64,000 bases of DNA, from the NCBI GenBank assembly GCA_015660885.1, contig JACTUB010000008.1, positions 33,718 through 97,717 on the forward strand. The letters run 5' to 3'. Positions 27,999-36,493 of this stretch are shown one piece after another. Made by a program: the position numbers and the translations under genes. The notes beneath the pieces were generated by a model. That model worked only from the letters and a program-made list of their open reading frames with translations. It was not told where the DNA came from and did not search any database. Every line of letters begins with the position of its first letter. The first letter of the stretch is position 1. This stretch comes from Methanoregulaceae archaeon (GTDB lineage: Archaea > Halobacteriota > Methanomicrobia > Methanomicrobiales > Methanospirillaceae).

Positions 27999-28053
27999 AT
28001 ACGAGGATTAGTCCCTAGAATGGTACTATACCCTTTTTTTTATTTAAAAAAAG

Positions 28054-28125
28054 CGGACCCAGCGGGAATCGAACCCGCGTCCTTGGGTTCGAAGCCCAAG
28101 AGGATGTCCTCTACCCCATGGATCC
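28054..28125 (-). tRNA. tRNA-Arg(TCG)
   Basis: A 72-nt tRNA. Acceptor GGATCCA/TGGGTCC with one G-T pair, discriminator G. Anticodon arm TTGGG-CTTCGAA-CCCAA gives TCG. T arm GCGGGTTCGATTCCCGC. A 7-T run follows on the minus strand (28046-28052), suiting termination. Confidence 0.94.
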
Positions 28126-28181
28126 TTCTCATCTCATATATATCAAAAGATATTAAGTATTTTCTACCGATAATCTAGTGA

Positions 28182-28619
28182 ATGATTTTATCTGCACCGG
28201 AGATAACCCGTCGTCTTGACCGTAATTGCATAGTGGGAAACCTCGTTATCACTCCCTATAGCAGCGAATGCCAGCAGCCCGCATCCTATGACCTGCGTGC
28301 TAATGGGGATGTGCACCTCCCAAAAGGAACCTGTACGCTTGTCCCAACGCTTGAATGGGTCGAGCTCCCAAAGGATATTGCCGGGACGCTTCGTTGCAGG
28401 TCCTCGTTTGGGAGGAGAGGTGTCCTTCTTGGTGCAGGATTTATCGATCCGGGATTTCGCGGACAATTGACCCTGTGCCTGACAAATCTGGGAAGCGATG
28501 ACATCATCATCCATAAGAACGAACGTCTGGTACAGATAATATTTCATGAGGTACGGGAGAGCGCCCAGTGTTATTCGGGTCGTTATCAGGATAGCCACGG
28601 GGCCGTGGAGGCAAAGTGA
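28182..28619 (+). CDS. dcd: dCTP deaminase/dUTPase-family protein
   Basis: A 145-residue protein starting MILSAPEITRRL like dCTP deaminases. It has the nucleotide-binding CRSSFGRRGV, the core GFIDPGFRGQLTLCL, and a C-terminal YSGRYQDSHGAV, which closes over phosphate. It is shorter than typical Dcd (170-200 aa). The glutamate that is catalytic for deamination (TLEI in M. jannaschii DCD-DUT) is replaced by Cys in TLCL. It may therefore act as a dUTPase only, or not be a deaminase. It overlaps nrpR by 4 bases. Confidence 0.82.
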   Translation: MILSAPEITRRLDRNCIVGNLVITPYSSECQQPASYDLRANGDVHLPKGTCTLVPTLEWVELPKDIAGTLRCRSSFGRRGVLLGAGFIDPGFRGQLTLCLTNLGSDDIIIHKNERLVQIIFHEVRESAQCYSGRYQDSHGAVEAK

Positions 28620-29572
28620 GCATGATCCGCACAGAAAGAAAATATATTGAAATTCTCCGCATTCTCAAAGAACACCGTGATCCGATCGGAGCGAAACGGC
28701 TTTCAGAACTCATGGCAGAACGCGGTTTTATTCTCAGTGATCGGGCAGTTCAGTATTATCTTAGTTACCTTGACACGATGGGCTTCACTGAAAAAATCGG
28801 TAATCAGGGCAGGATATTGACAAAGGCCGGACAGGATGAGACTGATAATGCTCTTGTTGATGACCGGATAGGATTTATCATCTCAAAACTCGAGCGTCTT
28901 GCATACCGGAGCACATTCGATCCTGCAACCAGTACAGGTGATGTTGCTTATAATCTCTCAATTGTTCCCCTTGAATCATTTGAAAAGGTCAAATCTGCAT
29001 TTGACGAAGTTGTGAAAGCTGGGTGCGGTTTCTATAATTCTTATCGGATAATCGATCACGATCCTCGGGTTCCTTCAGGATCGGTAGGATTCATTACTAT
29101 CTGCAGTATCTCTATGGATGGAGTGTTCCAGAGAAACGGTATACCGGTAAAGATGGCATATGGCGGGAGGCTGGAGATCGAACAGGGAACACCAAAGCGG
29201 TTCAAAGATTTGATCGGTTACCGGGGAACAACCATTGATCCGCTCGAACTTTTCATTTCATCTGGACTTACATCAATATCAAGATACGCGCGATCCAAAT
29301 CCGGTATCACATTGGCAAATGTGCGGGAAGTCCCCTCTTCTGCAAAAAAACAGGTCGAGGAAACAATCCGTCTAATGAACGCATGTGGCTTTGTTTTTCC
29401 TGTTGTTATGGGAACTCAGGTCTTTAACCTGCCCGCAAATCCTTTCCGACTTTCGATAGTTGCGTTCAGCGGACTGAATTATATTGGAAATACCGTAGAA
29501 CACGGTATCGAGATTACTACTGAGATTGGTGCTGGTAACATTCAGTTTGCAAAAGTGATGGAGAATAATTGA
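28616..29572 (+). CDS. nrpR: Nitrogen-responsive global transcriptional repressor NrpR (single NRD domain)
   Basis: A 318-residue protein. An N-terminal winged helix (residues 1-65: RTERKYIEILRILKEHRDPI, SDRAVQYYLSYLDTMGF) precedes one NrpR effector domain (DUF128), with FYNSYRIIDHDPRVPSGSVG, MAYGGRLEIEQGTPKRF, IGYRGTTIDPLELFISSGLT and a final FSGLNYIGNTVEHG. NrpR represses nitrogen genes at GGAA-N6-TTCC and is released by 2-oxoglutarate. Having one NRD resembles NrpRI of Methanosarcina rather than the two-NRD Methanococcus form; a NrpRII partner is not in this window. The start is GTG (GTGA overlap) or ATG at 28622. Confidence 0.92.
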   Translation: MSMIRTERKYIEILRILKEHRDPIGAKRLSELMAERGFILSDRAVQYYLSYLDTMGFTEKIGNQGRILTKAGQDETDNALVDDRIGFIISKLERLAYRSTFDPATSTGDVAYNLSIVPLESFEKVKSAFDEVVKAGCGFYNSYRIIDHDPRVPSGSVGFITICSISMDGVFQRNGIPVKMAYGGRLEIEQGTPKRFKDLIGYRGTTIDPLELFISSGLTSISRYARSKSGITLANVREVPSSAKKQVEETIRLMNACGFVFPVVMGTQVFNLPANPFRLSIVAFSGLNYIGNTVEHGIEITTEIGAGNIQFAKVMENN

Positions 29573-31960
29573 TCAGATCCAAGAGATATCATCTTTTTTT
29601 GAAGTATTCTTCTTTCGATTGTCGGGTGATTTGAATCCTTCTGTGATTTGATCAACGCTTGCCGGTTCATCCTTAACAATCTTTGAATCCACGGAATTTT
29701 TTTTCGATTTCAGGTTTGTATGGATAAGAGCCGAATCCCGTACCCGGGGAGTAGCAGACCTATGAACATCTTTTCCCCCAAAAATATAGTCTTTTGATTT
29801 ATTTGCAGAATTCTTAATACCAATCTTCATTCCATCGGAATCGGCCTGCCCGGAATATACCTCAGGTCGCATAATTATAGAACTATCAACCTCTTTACCA
29901 GAGAAGTCCCTATTCCCCTGTTCTGGAACGTGGGTTTCCTGCATCTCTGGATGCACCCTCTTTTTTTGTATGATCACCCTTCTTTTCCCCGGTGGTAGCG
30001 GGGGGACTTCAGCAGGATCAGATTGTTCAAGATCATCTTTGATTGGCGTCTTTTTCGAAATTACCCTTTTTACTCTGACAATTTCAGAAGGATGGACAGT
30101 GTGCGTTTGTAATCCCAGTCCAGTCTTTGGCTTATGGCCCGATATTGCCATCGTTCGTTGTCGCTGTAATTCTCTCTCAATTATTTGTCGTTCCATTTCC
30201 TTTGTTCTTAGCCGTTCATCTCCTGTTTGCGGAAGTTGTTTTCCATCCGGTATCCTGGAATCTGTATCATATGTTGTTTTTTTGTTTTGTAGTGTTCCAT
30301 GAACTGAAGAAACGTGGGATGAATGATAGGGTGCGGATTGCGTGGTTTGATTATCATCACCCTGCGTAACTACCCGATGGAGTGACACATGAGATTCTTC
30401 CATTTTCAATTGGTCCGCCTTGCCTGAAGATATCATGGGGTTTGTTTCTTTGGCAATGGGTGATTTTGCAATGAGATGATGCGTTGTCATTTTTCCGGTA
30501 TATGTTGGATCTGATAAGATTTTACGAGGCAAGACATCATTCGGGGCCATCGTATTTTGAGTATCCGGATTCTCGGCTGGATAATCTTCCTCAACTTGCC
30601 CATATTTTCCGGAATCTTGTATATTGGATATACGACTTTTTCGCGACGTAACTGGGAGAACGAGCATCTCATCTTTTAATATTTTTTCACTATACAGGAG
30701 TGATGTTCCCGTGTCTCCGCTCCTGATACTGGCACGTTCAGATGCGGGGATGATACCAGAATCTGAATCACTTAATATTGGAAGACTGTTCTGACGACGG
30801 GATTTATACTGGTTCTGAATTTCCTTGAGTTCAGTTATGCGAGGAATATTTTCAAGCCCGGAGAGCATGATGATAATTGCCACATTTTTGGTATTCATTA
30901 CGGGATAATCCCCGGATCTTGTTTCCAGGCCGGCTATACTTCGGTCGATCCATTTACGAACCGTCATAAATCCTTTCATGGATATCTCATGAGACGGACC
31001 GGCGACGAGAATCAACGCCTTGTGCGCGCTCGTCATATCGCAAGGTGTCGATATCTCGTGATAAATTGCCTGTTTTGCGAGGTCAACAATTCGGGAAGCT
31101 TTTATCTTGTGCGCATCAGGGAAAAGACCCGCCGGGTACCAGCTGGTTAAGAAACTTAATGGATGATGTGGCAGGCGCTCAACTGCATATCCGATGGTAA
31201 TATATCCCATCCCTTTCATGGTATTGAGCACTTCGCCTGAATCCAGTACTACCTCCGCGAGTTCAAGCCCACCATCCGCCTTGAACTCCCCGGCTCTCAG
31301 AATCAGAGCTATCCTCCTGACAATTGCTTCGTTCAGGAGTAAATATGTGGCAAGTTCCGGGGAAATATCAGGTTCACTTTTCCTAAACCCGAGTTTTTCA
31401 GCCAACCCCTTTTCTTTTTTTATCAGTGTTGACCGTTGCGCCTTTGTTTTTTTATACCATGTTTCGTTATCAAAGAGAATAATCCCGTCAAGAAGGGGTG
31501 ACAGCATTTCGATGTCATCGGCTGCTTTTGCTGAATGACGTTCACCTTCGGCAAGACAGGGAAGTGTAACGAGTGCGAAGATCGGTTCCACAATCGAAGA
31601 ACGAAGGGACGCTATAATGTGAGGTGCAACGTCAACCATACTGCCGCCGAGCCCGCAGCACACGAAGATTGCATCAGTCTCTCCACTCTCAAAATTCTGG
31701 ATGCGAGAGACAATTTCCCCGATGTCAATTGTTGCAGTCTGAGTTTTTCCTTCCTCTTCCGACTGAAGGTCTGGGTCAAAGGGCGGGAAAAATAGTTTTG
31801 CGTTCTCAGGCAGGCTTCCAAGCTGAGTTAAAGTATCCGAATTTACATCGATCGCAAGTGCCTGTACACATATTACTTTGCTGCTGCGTCGATCGGTCGC
31901 ATAGAGACTATTAACTATCCTGCAGCCTGCTCCGCCCAATCCAATAGCTAGTATTCGCAT
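29573..31960 (-). CDS. Non-canonical FtsZ/tubulin-superfamily GTPase-like protein with long disordered tail
   Basis: The product has 795 residues. Residues 1-370 show the FtsZ fold: ILAIGLGGAGCRIVNSLY, VQALAIDVNSDTLTQL, CGLGGSMVDVAP at the tubulin-signature position (103-114), ALVTLPCLAEGERHSAKAAD and DGIILFDNETW. The signature is not the canonical GGGTGTG, so nucleotide use may differ. Residues 380-795 are polar, low-complexity and Lys/Gln/Ser-rich, probably disordered. It is not a standard FtsZ; it resembles FtsZ-like families described for membrane remodelling. Its stop abuts that of nrpR head to head. A TATA-like element lies at about 31982. Confidence 0.82.
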   Translation of the reverse strand: MRILAIGLGGAGCRIVNSLYATDRRSSKVICVQALAIDVNSDTLTQLGSLPENAKLFFPPFDPDLQSEEEGKTQTATIDIGEIVSRIQNFESGETDAIFVCCGLGGSMVDVAPHIIASLRSSIVEPIFALVTLPCLAEGERHSAKAADDIEMLSPLLDGIILFDNETWYKKTKAQRSTLIKKEKGLAEKLGFRKSEPDISPELATYLLLNEAIVRRIALILRAGEFKADGGLELAEVVLDSGEVLNTMKGMGYITIGYAVERLPHHPLSFLTSWYPAGLFPDAHKIKASRIVDLAKQAIYHEISTPCDMTSAHKALILVAGPSHEISMKGFMTVRKWIDRSIAGLETRSGDYPVMNTKNVAIIIMLSGLENIPRITELKEIQNQYKSRRQNSLPILSDSDSGIIPASERASIRSGDTGTSLLYSEKILKDEMLVLPVTSRKSRISNIQDSGKYGQVEEDYPAENPDTQNTMAPNDVLPRKILSDPTYTGKMTTHHLIAKSPIAKETNPMISSGKADQLKMEESHVSLHRVVTQGDDNQTTQSAPYHSSHVSSVHGTLQNKKTTYDTDSRIPDGKQLPQTGDERLRTKEMERQIIERELQRQRTMAISGHKPKTGLGLQTHTVHPSEIVRVKRVISKKTPIKDDLEQSDPAEVPPLPPGKRRVIIQKKRVHPEMQETHVPEQGNRDFSGKEVDSSIIMRPEVYSGQADSDGMKIGIKNSANKSKDYIFGGKDVHRSATPRVRDSALIHTNLKSKKNSVDSKIVKDEPASVDQITEGFKSPDNRKKNTSKKDDISWI

Positions 31961-32396
31961 GAATAAATCCCGAATAAACCCTATAAAGTCCCTTGTAGGT
32001 TAATGTACTATTATTTGCTGGAAGAAGTTCAATATCTTATAGGACATTCCTTTGCAATGATGTATCAAAGGTTGGATTTTCTTTAAAAAAATTCTGCTGA
32101 TACAAATAAGCTATAATATATCGATTTGAGTCCGGGTGTGGATCCAACCTTTTAGAGCATTTGAAAAATGGAATAAGATAATTAGATAATTTACTGCAAA
32201 TGCGAAAAAACGTCAGTGGGACGACTGATCGGACATATCTTGGTGCGTTCCCTTCCGTTTCAGGATCCAAATAAAAGATCCCGGTTAAAAAAACGTTAAA
32301 ATGGGCATATTTCGGGCGGATTGCGCAAAATGGTCAACGCAAAATGATAATTTATTTAAATGCGTAGACGGTAATATTCAATGAGGTGAATAACCC
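31961..32396. other. Divergent promoter region between the FtsZ-like gene and mer
   Basis: A 436-bp AT-rich region without a supported gene. On the minus side TATA-like CTTTATAG lies about 22 bases before the FtsZ-like ATG, so that transcript is nearly leaderless. On the plus side TTTATTTAAATG (32351-32362) is about 35 bases before the mer start. I see no repeats or RNA gene between. Confidence 0.6.
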
Positions 32397-33383
32397 TTGA
32401 CATATGGAATTGAATTTGTACCAGGAAATGTAAATGTAAAGCAAGTAGTAAACTTCTGTAAACTTGCTGAGTCAAAAGATATCGACTTTGCATGGATCAC
32501 TAACCACTACAACAACCGTCACTGCTACCCCACCCTTGCAGCAATTGCGCAGGCAACCACGACCCTGAAAATGGGCCCGGGTATCATGAACTCATTCACT
32601 GACACGCCAGCCGCAATGGCATCATTCTTCTGCACGCTGAACGAGATCTCCGACGGACGCGCAGTGCTGGGGATTGGACCCGGTGACCTCTCAACGCTCC
32701 CGAAGCTTGCAATTAAGGCCGAGAAACCAGTAGCGCGTCTCGAAGAGGCAGTTACACAAATCCGCAAGCTCTGTGCTGGTGAAGAAGTCAAGAAGTCAGG
32801 AAAGGTGTTCTTTGACTACGACGGCGCAAAGCTCACGGGGGTCACTCTCCCGGGCAAGAAGGGCGTCCCGATCTACATCGGCGCTCAGGGACCCAAGGTC
32901 CTCGATCTTGCAGGAAGGGTTGGAGACGGTGCGCTGATCAACGCATCCAACCCAAAGGACTTCAAGATTGCTATCCCGATCATCCAGGCTGCCTGTGACA
33001 AGGTAGGCAAGAAAGGTTTTGATATCGGTGCATACACTGCTATGTCCATCGATCGGAGCGAGAAGAAGGCACGCAATTCAGCAAAGATCGTTGCCGCATT
33101 CATTGCGGCTGGCTCCCCGCCAGAACTCCTCACCCGCCACGGACTTGACCTCAACAATGTTGCAAAGATTAAGGCTGCACTGGGTAAATTCGACTTCAAG
33201 ACGGTTGGAGAACTTGTTGGAGACAAGGAGATCGACGCATTCACTATTGCAGGCACTCCTGAAATGGTCAAGCAGAAATGTGAAGATCTCACCAAGGCCG
33301 GTGTCACCCAGATCATCTTCGGCTCACCGCTTGGTCCGGACATGACCACCTCTATCCGCCTCCTCGGCAAGTACGTAGTATAA
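32397..33383 (+). CDS. mer: F420-dependent 5,10-methylene-H4MPT reductase
   Basis: A 328-residue bacterial-luciferase-like TIM barrel. It begins TYGIEFVPGNVNVKQVV and contains DFAWITNHYNNRHCYPTLAA, NSFTDTPAAMASFFCTLNEI, GRAVLGIGPGD and VPIYIGAQGPKVLDLAGRVG, all typical of Mer. It reduces methylene-H4MPT to methyl-H4MPT with F420H2. The start codon is TTG, supported by GAGGTGA 7 bases upstream and by alignment of the N-terminus. It is monocistronic, with its own TATA and a T9 terminator, and stands near mtd in the window. Confidence 0.96.
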   Translation: MTYGIEFVPGNVNVKQVVNFCKLAESKDIDFAWITNHYNNRHCYPTLAAIAQATTTLKMGPGIMNSFTDTPAAMASFFCTLNEISDGRAVLGIGPGDLSTLPKLAIKAEKPVARLEEAVTQIRKLCAGEEVKKSGKVFFDYDGAKLTGVTLPGKKGVPIYIGAQGPKVLDLAGRVGDGALINASNPKDFKIAIPIIQAACDKVGKKGFDIGAYTAMSIDRSEKKARNSAKIVAAFIAAGSPPELLTRHGLDLNNVAKIKAALGKFDFKTVGELVGDKEIDAFTIAGTPEMVKQKCEDLTKAGVTQIIFGSPLGPDMTTSIRLLGKYVV

Positions 33384-33458
33384 ACGCATTACAAAATACT
33401 GCCCGAATACAGCCGAAACAAAGCAGTGATGCTCCGGCAGATAGAAAAAAAATTCTCT

Positions 33459-33467
33459 TTTTTTTTA
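33459..33467 (+). terminator. Oligo-T terminator of mer
   Basis: Nine T residues about 75 bases after the mer stop, followed by an A-rich tract, in a gene-free stretch. Confidence 0.6.
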
Positions 33468-33561
33468 AAAAAAATAAAAAAATCATTCGTTGGTTATTAA
33501 CACGGCAGATGGGCGGGCAAACGACTATCTCATTCAACAAAAAATATAATCGTGAACTTTG

Positions 33562-34488
33562 ATGTTTAGTCTCAGGGAAGTCTCCACCGCAAAAGGCATA
33601 CTACAATATCGTGAAGAACATTTCACCGGACTCAAATGCAGGATCAGCCCGGACCGGTTGAACCGGCATATCGATCGGGCATCGTATGTTCCCGTAGATT
33701 CAGATCCCTGTCCTTTCTGTCGGGAAAATGTTTTTTCGATGACGCCCACTTTTCATGACGGGAACCGGATCATTCGGGGTGAAAGTGTCACATTTCCCAA
33801 CCTCTTTCCCTTTGGCGAAGGTCATGTTGTTACGGTAATAACCCGTGAGCATTTTGTCCAAACATTCACCCGTCCGCAGATTGTGGATGTACTATTCAGT
33901 CAGATCGAAGCACTCGAGCGTATTGATGGGTATGCAAGCATCAACTGGAATTTTCTTCCGTCAGCTGGTGCAAGTCTTATCCATCCCCACATGCAAGGGC
34001 TGTCAGATCTCCGGCCTTCACGGATTGTCGATCAGTATCTTCGCGCGAGTCAACAGTACCGCAGAAAGCATGGCAGGAACTACTGGGAGGCAGTAAAGAT
34101 GGAGGAGAAAGTTTCCGACCGGTATCTTTTTGGTGATGAGATCCTATGGTCGGCTCATGCCGTACCTGTTGGTGAACGTGAAGTGCGGGGTATTTTGCCT
34201 ATCTCATCTCTCGGTGAGATGGCAAATTATGTGGATTTGCTTGCACGTGGAATTCTTGAAATCCTTTCTCTGTACCGGAAACTCTGCACCAATGCGTTCA
34301 ATATGTCTATCTTTTTTGATAAGAAAGGAGAGAATCATGGGTTTTGTGCGTTTTGTTCAATCATTTCCCGGATTAACCCCAACCCATTATCGACAGGCGA
34401 TTCAGCTTTTATGGAACGACTCCACCTTGAACCGGTTATTTTGACGCTTCCCGAAGATCTGGGGCGTTATTACAGAACTGAGTATTAG
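33562..34488 (+). CDS. GalT-like nucleotidyltransferase (HIT superfamily)
   Basis: A protein of 308 residues. CPFC (50-53) is a zinc-site pair, NLFPFGEGHVVTVITREH is the substrate loop, and SAGASLIHPHMQG (about 135-146) carries the catalytic HPH of hexose-1-phosphate uridylyltransferases. NMSIFFDKKGENHGFCAFC is near the C-terminus. It likely transfers a nucleotidyl group to a sugar phosphate, though the sugar is unknown. The ATG at 33562 was taken over the preceding TTG. It lies alone between mer and mtd, convergent with mtd. Confidence 0.8.
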   Translation: MFSLREVSTAKGILQYREEHFTGLKCRISPDRLNRHIDRASYVPVDSDPCPFCRENVFSMTPTFHDGNRIIRGESVTFPNLFPFGEGHVVTVITREHFVQTFTRPQIVDVLFSQIEALERIDGYASINWNFLPSAGASLIHPHMQGLSDLRPSRIVDQYLRASQQYRRKHGRNYWEAVKMEEKVSDRYLFGDEILWSAHAVPVGEREVRGILPISSLGEMANYVDLLARGILEILSLYRKLCTNAFNMSIFFDKKGENHGFCAFCSIISRINPNPLSTGDSAFMERLHLEPVILTLPEDLGRYYRTEY

Positions 34489-34526
34489 CAAAATGCTGCT
34501 TAGAGAATAGGAACTTTTTGAAAAAT

Positions 34527-34544
34527 AAAAAAAAAGAAAAAAAA
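34527..34544 (-). terminator. Oligo-T terminator of mtd
   Basis: On the minus strand, runs of eight and nine T residues separated by one C lie directly after the mtd stop at 34549. Confidence 0.6.
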
Positions 34545-34548
34545 TGAT

Positions 34549-35388
34549 TTACTCTGGCTTGCTCATCAGTTTCACTTTAGAAACGATGATGCCATCTTTC
34601 TTGTGCGGCTTGCGGATTACACCGTCACAGGCTTTTTCCATTTCCCGGGCCTCATCACAGAGTTGGGCTGCCTTCCGCATCATTTCGTGGGCGCTGGTTA
34701 CGATCGGGACATACTTCTCCCATTCCTTCGTCATGAAACAGCCCTTGACGTTTACCATAGCAACTGCCGAGGCGATCTCGTATGCTGCGCGGGCTTTTGA
34801 CATCGCATATGCGTTCGTGAACTCGCCATCAACCGCTTTATCCGAGGACATGATGATCTTCGGGAGTTCAATCTCTGTACCCTTCTTGCCGGCTTTCACT
34901 TGGTCGATAACCTTGTCAAGGGCAAGCTGGAGCTTGCGGAATGCACCAGTCAGTGCGAGTACTTTCACCAGGTTACCGTTGTAGTCTGCCATTTCAATGG
35001 GGTCAAGGAATTCGCGGCGTGCACCGATCATGGAGTCAGCCTTCATGATGATGTACCCGAATTTGCTGTTCTTGACATCTTCCCATTCCTTCTTTGTGGT
35101 TACGTCATCGGTGATGATAACTACAGGAATGCCTGCTGCAGCGAGCTGTTCGCGAGCACCGGTGGGACCGGGGAGGACACCGTTCGGTGATACAACAATA
35201 CAGAAGTCAGGTTTCCATGCCTTCATATTGCTCACTACGCGATCAATATCCTCCGGCTGGAGTTTTGTGCCGCTGGTAGCCATGAATGACTGCATATCTT
35301 CGCGGTCTGCCCTCTCATCGAGAAGCAGCTCAGCCATCACACCACTTGCAATGTTGCCGAGTTTAGCAACGCCTACTTTAACAACCAT
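34549..35388 (-). CDS. mtd: F420-dependent methylene-H4MPT dehydrogenase
   Basis: A 279-residue protein of the methanogen-specific Mtd family: [20 protein letters not shown], then [52 protein letters not shown] and [20 protein letters not shown]. It reversibly oxidises methylene-H4MPT to methenyl-H4MPT with F420, one step before Mer. Length is as in other methanogens. The ATG has GGTGA upstream. Transcription diverges from a Tfx-type regulator across a 200-bp region that contains a palindrome next to its TATA box. Confidence 0.97.
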   Translation of the reverse strand: MVVKVGVAKLGNIASGVMAELLLDERADREDMQSFMATSGTKLQPEDIDRVVSNMKAWKPDFCIVVSPNGVLPGPTGAREQLAAAGIPVVIITDDVTTKKEWEDVKNSKFGYIIMKADSMIGARREFLDPIEMADYNGNLVKVLALTGAFRKLQLALDKVIDQVKAGKKGTEIELPKIIMSSDKAVDGEFTNAYAMSKARAAYEIASAVAMVNVKGCFMTKEWEKYVPIVTSAHEMMRKAAQLCDEAREMEKACDGVIRKPHKKDGIIVSKVKLMSKPE

Positions 35389-35440
35389 CTAAATCACCTA
35401 TTTTTTTATAACACGTTATTATGACCCGGTATTCATATAA

Positions 35441-35454
35441 ACATTTTGAAATGT
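35441..35454. promoter_or_regulatory. Inverted repeat ACATTT-tg-AAATGT at the mtd promoter
   Basis: A 6-bp perfect inverted repeat with 2-base spacer directly upstream of the probable minus-strand TATA box TTTATATG (about 35434-35441) of mtd, that is in the TFB-recognition position. It is a candidate operator for mtd control, possibly for the adjacent Tfx-type protein (inference). Confidence 0.4.
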
Positions 35455-35590
35455 CATTTTTCCTCGAAAAATTGCAAAAAAATTATTTTTTTATTATGCA
35501 TTCACATTTTAATAATTCCCTCAAAACTGTTAGTCGGCATGAGGCAGAGTTAACGAAAAGTGTTTAAGTTTGGATAGAAGATTTGATAGT

Positions 35591-35995
35591 ATGAAGGATG
35601 GGCTGCTCACCGAACGCCAGATGGAGGTTCTCAGGTACCGCAAACAGGGGCTGACCCAGCAGCAGATTGCTGATATTATCTCCACTTCAAAAGCGAATGT
35701 CTGCACGATCGAAAAGAGTGCGATGGAAAATATACGAAGGGCAAAAGAAACACTTGATTTTCTCTACACTCTGGATGCCACTCACCTGTGTACTATACCT
35801 TCCGGGACTGATCTGTTTGATGTCCCCTCTATCATCTTTGGAGAAGCAGAAAAAATGAACATAAAAGTAATGTATGATACTATTTCATTGATAAACCGGC
35901 TGAGAGAATCCCGCCCTCAATGTTGTAAGGCACGTTGTGTATGTGAAGATATTATTGTATATATCACCGATCTCGGAGAACTCTACTTTGGATAA
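35591..35995 (+). CDS. tfx: Tfx-family DNA-binding transcriptional regulator
   Basis: A 134-residue protein. The N-terminal HTH is TERQMEVLRYRKQGLTQQQI, then ADIISTSKANVCTIEKSAME. A C-terminal DUF134/Tfx-type domain (DATHLCTIPSGTDLFDVPSI, IKVMYDTISLINRL) follows, with a Cys cluster (CCKARCVC). Tfx from Methanothermobacter binds the fmdECB promoter of the molybdenum formylmethanofuran dehydrogenase. Here it sits divergent from mtd, so a role in methanogenesis gene control is plausible but inferred. The ATG at 35591 is chosen over a TTG 21 bases earlier; a TATA-like TGTTTAAGT is about 25 bases upstream. Confidence 0.85.
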   Translation: MKDGLLTERQMEVLRYRKQGLTQQQIADIISTSKANVCTIEKSAMENIRRAKETLDFLYTLDATHLCTIPSGTDLFDVPSIIFGEAEKMNIKVMYDTISLINRLRESRPQCCKARCVCEDIIVYITDLGELYFG

Positions 35996-36204
35996 CAGTA
36001 AAGAGAAAATAAACAGAAAAAAACGGTAAAAATTATACATGATCTCTAACAATTTTCTAAAACCACTAGCATATGTTTATATTCTTTTTTATTCAATGAT
36101 TAAGGAAGCCGATATGAGGTTATCCTCTGCTGTATCTGTGTACTGAAATGATGAAAAGTACATTTTGATTACGGCATTACGGCGGAACCAAACTTCCGGA
36201 CACA

Positions 36205-36370
36205 GGAAAGACGGTTGTGCCGTGGGAAATCCTCGATTGGTGAACTCCGCAGGAATGCGGAGGGCAACCCGAGAAGGAGTTGTGATTCGTCACAACAGGC
36301 TGACAGAGTTGGATCTGACCGGTACGCATGGGTCGACGTTCGTGCAACGAGCCCGTTCCAGCTGCTTCAA
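36205..36370 (+). ncRNA. Candidate structured RNA of unknown class
   Basis: A GC-rich island in an otherwise AT-rich gap before rpl3 with five successive potential stems. They are ACGG/CCGT (36211-36223); CTCG/CGAG and GGT/ACC enclosing CTCCGC/GCGGAG (36232-36273); GTTGTGA-TTCG-TCACAAC (36279-36296); CAGA/TCTG (36305-36318); and GGGTCG/CGA-g-CCC (about 36330-36353). UUCG tetraloops and nested stems are typical of stable RNA. It does not show hallmarks of RNase P, SRP or tRNA that I can recognise. A 111-codon open frame crosses it but looks non-protein. Strand is uncertain. Confidence 0.45.
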
Positions 36371-36493
36371 TAATTGGGCAGATGGAAGCGTTATTGTCAG
36401 GATCTTCTTTCGCGAGACAGGAATGCTGGTGCACATCAGCTCATGGGTGAAAGATATCATCCATATGTCCGAACCTAATGAAAAACCGGATGT

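Noticed and set aside
36205..36370. RNase P RNA or SRP RNA at the hairpin-rich segment
   Set aside because: The conserved core sequences I would expect (GAGGAAAGTCC and ACAGAAA type for RNase P; the helix 8 GGAAGGGAGCAG type for SRP) are absent.
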